This document shows, in pieces, positions 5,749 through 10,528 of a DNA stretch of 10,528 bases. The DNA is taken from the NCBI GenBank assembly GCA_964353405.1, contig CAYGWJ010000379.1, positions 1-10,528 of the forward strand, in the 5' to 3' direction. How positions within the stretch are numbered: position 1 is the stretch's first letter; every line of letters begins with the position of its first letter. This DNA comes from JBGLNJ01 sp964353405. GTDB taxonomy: Bacteria > Chloroflexota > Anaerolineae > Fen-1058. The translations under genes were made by a program, and so were the position numbers. The notes beneath the pieces were generated by a model. That model was given only the letters and a program-made list of their open reading frames with translations. It searched no databases and was not told the origin of the DNA.

Positions 5749-7540
5749 TGAACACGCCATCCGACGGGCCACCTTTGAGCGGCTGGTCGAATAGGCGTTT
5801 GGGCAGCGTGTCGCGCTCGCGCCCAGCGCCTTCGCGGACGTTAAAGGCGCGCATCAAGTTCAGCCGCCGCTCGCCGATGCGCTGCATGTCGTTCACCGTC
5901 ATCTCCCAGCCGGTCACGGCGTGCATCAACTCGGCCATCTCGTTCGGCCCCAGGAGTTGCCACGAGGGACCGTAGACAAACTGGCACAGGTCGGCGGTGT
6001 CCATGAACGAATAGTTCCATTGGGTATACAGCGCGAGCTTGGCCTTTTCGCGATTGAGCACTCGATCCGGCTGCGGAGCCGTCAGACCAATCTGCGCCAT
6101 CCGTTCCAGGCTGACCGGGGCGGATTCCGGCGTGTAGCCAGGGTCGTGCTCAGACGATTGGTGATCCGCGCCGAACGGGTTGACGGCGTATACCAGCGCC
6201 AGGCTGCGTTTGACTTGCGGCATGTGCGCGGGCAGTTCCTGATTCTTGACGGCCACGACCAGGTCCTCTGCCCCGCGCCCGAGCTGTTGAGCGGCATACG
6301 CGGAGCCGTTCGCCAGCAGGTCGCCCAAACCCTCGCGCCGCACGATCTTGTCGAGCACCGCCAGCATGGCATCGGCATTGCCAAAGCGCAACTCGATGCC
6401 GCCCGTATCTTGCAGCGTGAGGAGGCCTTGCTCGAAGCAATCCATCGCAAAGGCAATCGTCGCGCCACACGTAATCGTGTCCACGCCGTACTGGTTGCAA
6501 GTCTGGTTCGCCAATGCGACGGCAGACAGGTCGCCGATGCCGCAATACGAGCCGAACGTTCCCAATGTCTCGTATTCCGGGCCGCCATAGAACGGCTCGA
6601 CCTTGACGCCGTTGTACTCGGTCTCCACCACGCGCTTGCAGCGCACGGCACAGGCATAGCACGTGTCGTTTTCCTTGAGGATGGTGTCGGCCATCTTTTC
6701 GCCGGATAGATTGTCGGCCTGCTCAAAAACGCCGCTGGCATAGTTGCGCGTGGGCAGGCCGCCCACCGAATTCTGATAGCCTAACACGCTGGCGGTGCCG
6801 TAATCCTGCAAGCCCTTCATATCCGGATAGTCGGGCAGGCGAGTCGAAGCCAGCCGGGCCAGACGCGTGACGGCTTCCCGGTCGGCCACGCTCACCTTGC
6901 CGTGGCCGCGCACCGCGATGGCCTTGAGGTTCTTGCTGCCCATCACCGCGCCCATGCCGGTGCGCCCGTGCGCGCGATTGGACATGTTCATGATGGAGGC
7001 GAAGCGAACCCTCTGTTCGCCGCCTGGCCCAATTTGTGCCACCTGAATTTTGTCGTCGTTCAGTTCCTGCTTGACAGTGCGTTCTGTTTCACCTGTTATT
7101 TTGCCCCACAAATGCGAAGCATCGCGCAATTCCGCCATGGGCGGGTTCCCCGCATCGCCGCCGTGAATCCACAGGTAGACGGGTCGGGGCGACTTGCCAG
7201 TGATGACGATGCCATCAAACCCGGCGAATTTCAATTCAGCCGGCCAAAAGCCTCCCGCCTGGCTATCGCCGATCAAACCGGACAGCGGGCTTTTGGCCGT
7301 GGCCGTGGCGCGGCTCTGTCCGCTGATCGGCACACCCGTCGTCGCCGAGAGCATGAACGAGAGCGTGTTCTCCGGCCCCAACGGATCAGCGCCGGGCGGC
7401 GTGTTCTTGAGCAGGTAATACACGCCCATCGCGCTGCCGCCCCAATACATTCGGTAAAACTCTTTTGGCGGTTGCTCGATGGAAATCTGCCCCGTCGTCA
7501 AGTTGACGTCAAGAATCTTGCCTGCAAAACCGTGCAGCAT
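5627..7540 (-). CDS. aor: Aldehyde:ferredoxin oxidoreductase (tungsten/molybdopterin)
   Basis: A complete 637-residue member of the AOR family, cytosolic enzymes that oxidise aldehydes to carboxylic acids with ferredoxin as electron acceptor through a tungsto-bispterin and a [4Fe-4S] cluster. The N-terminal barrel (about 1-210) carries the family blocks LHGFAGKILDVNLTTG, YWGGSAMGVYYLL, SGQSRATATAKSPLSG and RAHGRTGMGAVMGSKNLKAI. Cluster ligands are C294, C297 and C301 (CYACAVRC) with the distant fourth ligand C519 in DTADLCQFV. The segment PFYGGPEYETLGTFGSYCGI (315-334) and the C-terminal domain complete the fold; the length is normal. The ATG at 7540 follows an AGAGGA site. The gene is the last of a leftward set after the saccharopine-dehydrogenase-like gene, 81 bases downstream of it. 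Family certain; aldehyde substrate unknown. The neighbours suggest an aminoaldehyde or another product of polyamine breakdown. Confidence 0.95.
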   Translation of the reverse strand: MLHGFAGKILDVNLTTGQISIEQPPKEFYRMYWGGSAMGVYYLLKNTPPGADPLGPENTLSFMLSATTGVPISGQSRATATAKSPLSGLIGDSQAGGFWPAELKFAGFDGIVITGKSPRPVYLWIHGGDAGNPPMAELRDASHLWGKITGETERTVKQELNDDKIQVAQIGPGGEQRVRFASIMNMSNRAHGRTGMGAVMGSKNLKAIAVRGHGKVSVADREAVTRLARLASTRLPDYPDMKGLQDYGTASVLGYQNSVGGLPTRNYASGVFEQADNLSGEKMADTILKENDTCYACAVRCKRVVETEYNGVKVEPFYGGPEYETLGTFGSYCGIGDLSAVALANQTCNQYGVDTITCGATIAFAMDCFEQGLLTLQDTGGIELRFGNADAMLAVLDKIVRREGLGDLLANGSAYAAQQLGRGAEDLVVAVKNQELPAHMPQVKRSLALVYAVNPFGADHQSSEHDPGYTPESAPVSLERMAQIGLTAPQPDRVLNREKAKLALYTQWNYSFMDTADLCQFVYGPSWQLLGPNEMAELMHAVTGWEMTVNDMQRIGERRLNLMRAFNVREGAGRERDTLPKRLFDQPLKGGPSDGVFITRQELEAALNDYYELAGWDPATGRPARAKLEELGLGWVV

Positions 7541-7559
7541 AAATATTCCTCTCTTTCGT

Positions 7560-7616
7560 CCACGCAGGACGCACAGCTACACCAAGATTACGAGTGTCCT
7601 GTCCTGTCCTGCGTGG
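7560..7616. repeat. Inverted repeat in the spacer before the aldehyde oxidoreductase gene
   Basis: CCACGCAGGAC (7560-7570) and GTCCTGCGTGG (7606-7616) are perfect 11-base arms 35 bases apart. The inner side of the second arm carries a TGTCC repeat of about three units. In the leftward transcript the hairpin would lie between the stop of the oxidoreductase gene and the ribosome site of the aldehyde oxidoreductase. No T-tract follows, so a role in mRNA processing or a dispersed repeat is more likely than termination. Confidence 0.55.
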
Positions 7617-7621
7617 AAAAA

Positions 7622-8827
7622 CTAGATTTCTTTGATGCCGTATGGAAAGTCGTATTCGGCCATCTTGTCCATGAACGGATCGGGGTCAAAGGCTTCCGGC
7701 CCCAATACGCCTTTGCCCTGCCACGCGCCGGTTTCCAGCAGTTCCATGGCAATCACCGGGTTGACGCCGGTCTGCCAGGCCACCGCCTGCACGCCGTATT
7801 TCTTCATGGACGTTTCGTTGTCGGCTACCTGGTAGATATACACCTGGCGCGGCTTGCCATCCTTCGTTCCCTTGACCCACGTCCCGGCGCACGTCTTGCC
7901 GAACATGCTGTCACCCAGGTGGGCCGGATCGGGCAGGCAAGCCGCCACCACATCGCGCGGCGCGACCTGGACGCCTTTGACGTTGATGGGGTCCTTGTTA
8001 TCCAGGCCCAGCATCTTGATCGTCTTGAGCACGCCGATGAACTGATCGCCCAGGCCGTATTTGAACGTCACTCGCTTGCAGTTGACCCAGCGCGGGACGA
8101 GCAAGACCTCTTCGTGCTCGACATTCACGCACTCGACCGGCCCGATTCCTTCGGGAAACGAAAAGACCTCCGGCTCGGAGAAGGGCGTGGTGGTGAACCA
8201 GCCCTTGTCTTTTTCCCAGATGACGGGCGGGTTGAGACATTCTTCGATCGTGGTCCAGATCGAAAAGTTGGGCGCAAACTCGTAGCCGCGCACTTGCAGG
8301 TTAGCGCCATCGCGGATGCCGATCTCTTCGATCTCGTCGAACAGGTGCTTGTCCGCGTAGCAGGCGAACACGTCCGCCATGCCCGGCTCGACGCCCATGC
8401 CCAGCAGAGCCAGCAAGCCTTTCTTTTCCCACTTGGCCGCGCGTTCGAACTGATAGTCGCCCAGCTTGACGCCGCACTGGTGATATGGATCGGCCGGGTG
8501 CGGGTGCGAGAGCGTCATCGCCATGTCCATGTAATGGCAGCCCGCCTGGTAAGCGGCGTCAAAGATCTTTTCGTTGAACACCGGGTCCACGGCGTTCATG
8601 ATCAGGTCCACGCCGTATTTTCTTGCCAGCTCGACGATCTGCTTCTTGTCGCGGGCATCCACCTGCTCGACCGGGAAGCGCTTGCGCCGGCCCAGTTTCT
8701 TTTGCACCTCTTTGGCCCGCGTCAAGTTATAGTCAGCCAGAACCATCTGCTGCATCCAGGGCCGGGGCTTGGCGGTAACGGCAATGGCTTCGCCCACACC
8801 GCCCACGCCGATGAGTAGGACTTGCAT
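7622..8827 (-). CDS. Saccharopine dehydrogenase-family oxidoreductase (possible polyamine-linked)
   Basis: A complete 401-residue protein of the saccharopine dehydrogenase/carboxynorspermidine synthase family. Residues 1-32 form the Rossmann beta-alpha-beta unit, with GVGGVG at 7-12 and an acidic D32 at the end of strand two, which suggests NAD(H) rather than NADP(H). AGCHYMDMA (95-103) and GMGVEPGMADVFA (143-155) are family segments, and the rest is the substrate-binding domain with the C-terminal return to the Rossmann fold. Members act on imine-linked adducts between an amino acid and an aldehyde or amine, in either direction. Placement between a polyamine-binding protein and an aldehyde oxidoreductase suggests a polyamine-derived substrate; true saccharopine or carboxynorspermidine activity is not shown. 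The ATG at 8827 is preferred, with AGGAGA about eight bases upstream; the frame is open to 8887 but without such a site. Confidence 0.85.
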   Translation of the reverse strand: MQVLLIGVGGVGEAIAVTAKPRPWMQQMVLADYNLTRAKEVQKKLGRRKRFPVEQVDARDKKQIVELARKYGVDLIMNAVDPVFNEKIFDAAYQAGCHYMDMAMTLSHPHPADPYHQCGVKLGDYQFERAAKWEKKGLLALLGMGVEPGMADVFACYADKHLFDEIEEIGIRDGANLQVRGYEFAPNFSIWTTIEECLNPPVIWEKDKGWFTTTPFSEPEVFSFPEGIGPVECVNVEHEEVLLVPRWVNCKRVTFKYGLGDQFIGVLKTIKMLGLDNKDPINVKGVQVAPRDVVAACLPDPAHLGDSMFGKTCAGTWVKGTKDGKPRQVYIYQVADNETSMKKYGVQAVAWQTGVNPVIAMELLETGAWQGKGVLGPEAFDPDPFMDKMAEYDFPYGIKEI

Positions 8828-8856
8828 AGCGGCATCTCCTGTGTGGCGTATTGCAT

Positions 8857-8892
8857 GCAGCGTGACGAGGGACATTCCACCCATCACGCAGC
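8857..8892. repeat. Imperfect inverted repeat in the potD-oxidoreductase spacer
   Basis: GCAGCGTGA (8857-8865) and TCACGCAGC (8884-8892) pair with one mismatch, and GCACGCAGCGCA follows as a near-repeat of the second arm. The spacer is about 81 bases, like the next spacer in the operon, which also holds an inverted repeat. Confidence 0.35.
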
Positions 8893-8908
8893 ACGCAGCG
8901 CATAGTGC

Positions 8909-10156
8909 TTATTGGCTCCCTTTCACTTCCGTCCAAACCTTGTCCCACAACGTGGTCGCATCGCCCACGTCCTTGATGACGTGGCCTTTCTTGACCGCGT
9001 CGGCGGGCGGGTTGGTGGCGGAAAAGTCCATGTACTGTTTGTATGTGTCTGGGTCCTGCGTCTTGAGCAGCTCAAGCGCAGCCTTGTTGACGCTCGAGTA
9101 CGGGAAAGCCTTGGTGATCAGGATACTCATATCCGGGCGCAGGACGAAATTGAGGAATGCGATCGCCGCGTCTTTGTGCGGCGCACCCTTGGGAACCGCC
9201 AGGTTGTCAATCCACACGCCCATGCCTTCTTCCGGCAGGACGTAGGTGATCTTGGCGTATTCCTGGTGGGCCAGCGACGCTTCACCGTTCCACACAACGC
9301 CCGCAACAGCCTCCCCGGAAAGCAGCGCGGTCTTGGGGCTGTCGCTGTCATAGAGCTTGATGTTGGGCTTGAGCTCGATGAGTTTCTTCTTGGCCGCGTC
9401 CAGTTGAGCCGGGTCGGTCGAGTTCTTGTCGTAGCCCAACACCAGCAGCGCCATCCCGATGATTTCTCGCTCGTCGTCAAGCACGACCAGCTTGCCCTTG
9501 AACGTCGGATCCCACAGGTCGGCGTACTTGGTGATGGGCTTGGTCACTTTGGTCGTGTTCACCGCAATGGCGACACTGCCCCACTGATACGGCACGGTAT
9601 ACTGGTTGCCCGGATCGTAATATGGGTTCTTGAACTGGTCGTCCACATTGGCCAAGTTGGGCATGTGGTCAAGGTCAATTGGCTCTAGCATCTTTTGCCC
9701 GATCAGGATGCTGACGGTATAGTCGCTGGGGAGGATCACGTCATAGTTGGTTTTGCCGGCCTGGAGTTTGGCGAGCAATTCTTCGTTCGACGCATACGTG
9801 TCGTAATTGACCTTGATCTTGTATTCTTTGGCAAAGGCGTCGAGTAATTCTTGCGGAACGTATTCCGACCAGGCATACAGGTTGATCTCTTTCGATGTCA
9901 CAACCGGCGGCGCAGCCGTCGGCTTGGGCGTTGCAGTCGCAGTGGGCGCGGCCGTCGGCGGCACAGCCGTGCTGGCGGGAGCGGGCGGCTGGGTGGGCGC
10001 GGCCGTCGGTGGAGCAGCGGTCGGCGGCGCAACGGTGGGCGGCGCGGACGTGGGCGTCGGCGCTGGTGTGGCCGGGGCGGCACAAGCGGACAGCAGAACG
10101 CTGGCTACTGTCAGCAGCGTCACGGCAAACAAGTAAACATTGATCGGCTTTTTCAT
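8909..10156 (-). CDS. potD: Polyamine (spermidine/putrescine) ABC transporter substrate-binding lipoprotein
   Basis: A complete 415-residue extracytoplasmic binding protein. Residues 1-24 are a lipoprotein signal peptide with lipobox LSAC and acylated C25. Residues 26-88 are a low-complexity Pro/Ala/Thr linker. The binding domain starts at about 89 (SKEINLYAWSEYVPQELL) and matches E. coli PotD throughout: W96 and Y99, S144 and Y146, D228 and E231 in LDDEREI, W289 in VVWNGEA, and W315 with D317 in GVWIDNLAVP correspond to known polyamine-contacting residues. The kept acidic residues support a cationic polyamine ligand; spermidine versus putrescine cannot be decided. It delivers the ligand to the PotB/PotC permease at the membrane. 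The ATG at 10156 follows AAGGAGGAGA. It lies about 185 bases after potC and 81 bases before the oxidoreductase gene, all on the same strand. Normal PotD is about 350 residues; the excess is the linker. Confidence 0.95.
   Translation of the reverse strand: MKKPINVYLFAVTLLTVASVLLSACAAPATPAPTPTSAPPTVAPPTAAPPTAAPTQPPAPASTAVPPTAAPTATATPKPTAAPPVVTSKEINLYAWSEYVPQELLDAFAKEYKIKVNYDTYASNEELLAKLQAGKTNYDVILPSDYTVSILIGQKMLEPIDLDHMPNLANVDDQFKNPYYDPGNQYTVPYQWGSVAIAVNTTKVTKPITKYADLWDPTFKGKLVVLDDEREIIGMALLVLGYDKNSTDPAQLDAAKKKLIELKPNIKLYDSDSPKTALLSGEAVAGVVWNGEASLAHQEYAKITYVLPEEGMGVWIDNLAVPKGAPHKDAAIAFLNFVLRPDMSILITKAFPYSSVNKAALELLKTQDPDTYKQYMDFSATNPPADAVKKGHVIKDVGDATTLWDKVWTEVKGSQ
9895..10081 (-). repeat. Degenerate tandem repeat coding for the Pro/Ala/Thr linker of PotD
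   Basis: Repeated GGCGCAGCCGTCGG-like units on the plus strand encode PPTAAP-type repeats (about residues 26-88). The low-complexity linker would act as a flexible tether holding the binding domain away from the lipid anchor. The unit number is likely to vary between strains. Confidence 0.7.
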
Positions 10157-10214
10157 CTCATCTCCTCCTTGGATATCGGATTTCGAGTTTTCACTAGCAG
10201 TCTGTCGGAGAGGT

Positions 10215-10267
10215 GTAGTTTAGCCCCTCGTGGGCGTAATAACGACGGGCACAAGGCCCTATGCTAC
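10215..10267. repeat. Imperfect palindromic element between potC and potD
   Basis: A 53-base segment beginning GTAG and ending CTAC. Its two 21-base arms match each other at about 14 of 21 positions when one is inverted, and GGGC-acaag-GCCC forms an inner hairpin. The TGTAG...CTAC outline is like the palindrome end at 4178-4184, so both may belong to dispersed, MITE-like intergenic repeats. No T-tract typical of a terminator follows on the minus strand. Confidence 0.4.
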
Positions 10268-10340
10268 GGGCTTTTCAGACAAGCTCTTAGAGACGGCGGA
10301 TGGGGTTAAATTCAAAGCACCTCCTTCCAGGGGTCAGCGG

Positions 10341-10528
10341 CTACCTTCTACGCGGCTGGAGCTTTTGCGACAGCAGCAGCGCAACAAAGATCACCACAAT
10401 CCAGAGCGACGAAAGCGCGTTGACCTTGGGCGTCACCGCCCGGCGCAGCATGGAAAACACGCGCAGTGGCAGCGTGGTCGAGCCGGGGCCGGCCGTGAAC
10501 AGCGTGATAATGTAATCGTCCAGCGAGA
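10341..10528 (-). CDS. potC: Polyamine ABC transporter permease, C-terminal end only (PotC-like)
   Basis: The last 61 residues of an inner-membrane permease; the rest lies beyond the right edge. The visible part begins SLDDYIITLFTAGPGSTTLP and continues LRVFSMLRRAVTPKVNALSS into a final transmembrane helix (about residues 42-53 of the fragment), ending QKLQPRRR. It aligns well with the end of E. coli PotC, where SFDD, GP, LPL and YSMV...G.SPE.NAL occur at the same positions. Its partner would be PotB, with PotA as the ATPase, both expected further right. It is upstream of potD in the same direction, so it belongs to one uptake operon. Reading frame and stop (TAG at 10343-10341) are clear although the piece is short. 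Confidence 0.88.
   Translation of the reverse strand, partial: SLDDYIITLFTAGPGSTTLPLRVFSMLRRAVTPKVNALSSLWIVVIFVALLLSQKLQPRRR

Noticed and set aside
5921..6709. A 262-codon open frame on the plus strand within the AOR gene
   Set aside because: Composition rich in Arg, His, Val and Leu with no motif; antisense shadow of a certain gene.
6902..8818. A 638-codon open frame on the plus strand
   Set aside because: It lies antisense to the AOR and saccharopine-dehydrogenase-like genes, spans the spacer between them, and its product has no family motifs. It arises from the high G+C codon pattern of the true genes.
8912..9688. A 258-codon plus-strand frame
   Set aside because: Antisense to potD, whose assignment by ligand residues is firm.

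Overview
The window (about 58-60% G+C by eye) looks like a chromosomal segment of a Chloroflexota bacterium, perhaps of the Anaerolineae/Caldilineae type. This is an inference from three things: a lipoprotein substrate-binding protein with a long Pro/Ala/Thr linker straight after the lipobox, a LiaI/LiaF-like membrane protein beside a GAF/HisKA_3 kinase, and intergenic palindromes. There is no rRNA, tRNA, transposase or CRISPR array to anchor taxonomy.

Left part (1-3993): a leftward pair encodes an amidase-signature hydrolase (662-2155) followed by a small Cys-rich flavodoxin-fold reductase (46-600). A 248-base intergenic region separates the amidase from a rightward gene for a short GH3-type acyl-adenylating enzyme (2404-3552). 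That gene meets, stop codon against stop codon, a leftward gene for a four-helix LiaI/LiaF-like membrane protein (3553-3993).

Middle part (3994-5748): about 580 bases without a convincing gene carry palindromes, a motif repeated three to four times and two T-tract hairpins. The second hairpin ends three bases before the start codon of a GAF/HisKA_3 sensor kinase (4577-5521). The kinase appears to lack the first part of its GAF domain and is frameshifted at about 5435, so its ATP-binding domain continues in another frame (5437-5748) and runs into the 3' end of the next gene on the opposite strand. It looks like a decaying gene or one affected by a sequence error.

Right part (5627-10528): a leftward set of four genes, in transcription order potC (end only), potD (polyamine-binding lipoprotein), a saccharopine-dehydrogenase-family oxidoreductase, and a tungsten/molybdopterin aldehyde:ferredoxin oxidoreductase. 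The most interesting reading is a polyamine uptake and catabolism operon in which imported putrescine or spermidine is processed through an amino-acid-linked NAD(P)-dependent step, and the resulting aldehyde is oxidised with ferredoxin as acceptor. The enzyme families are clear; the pathway is a hypothesis.
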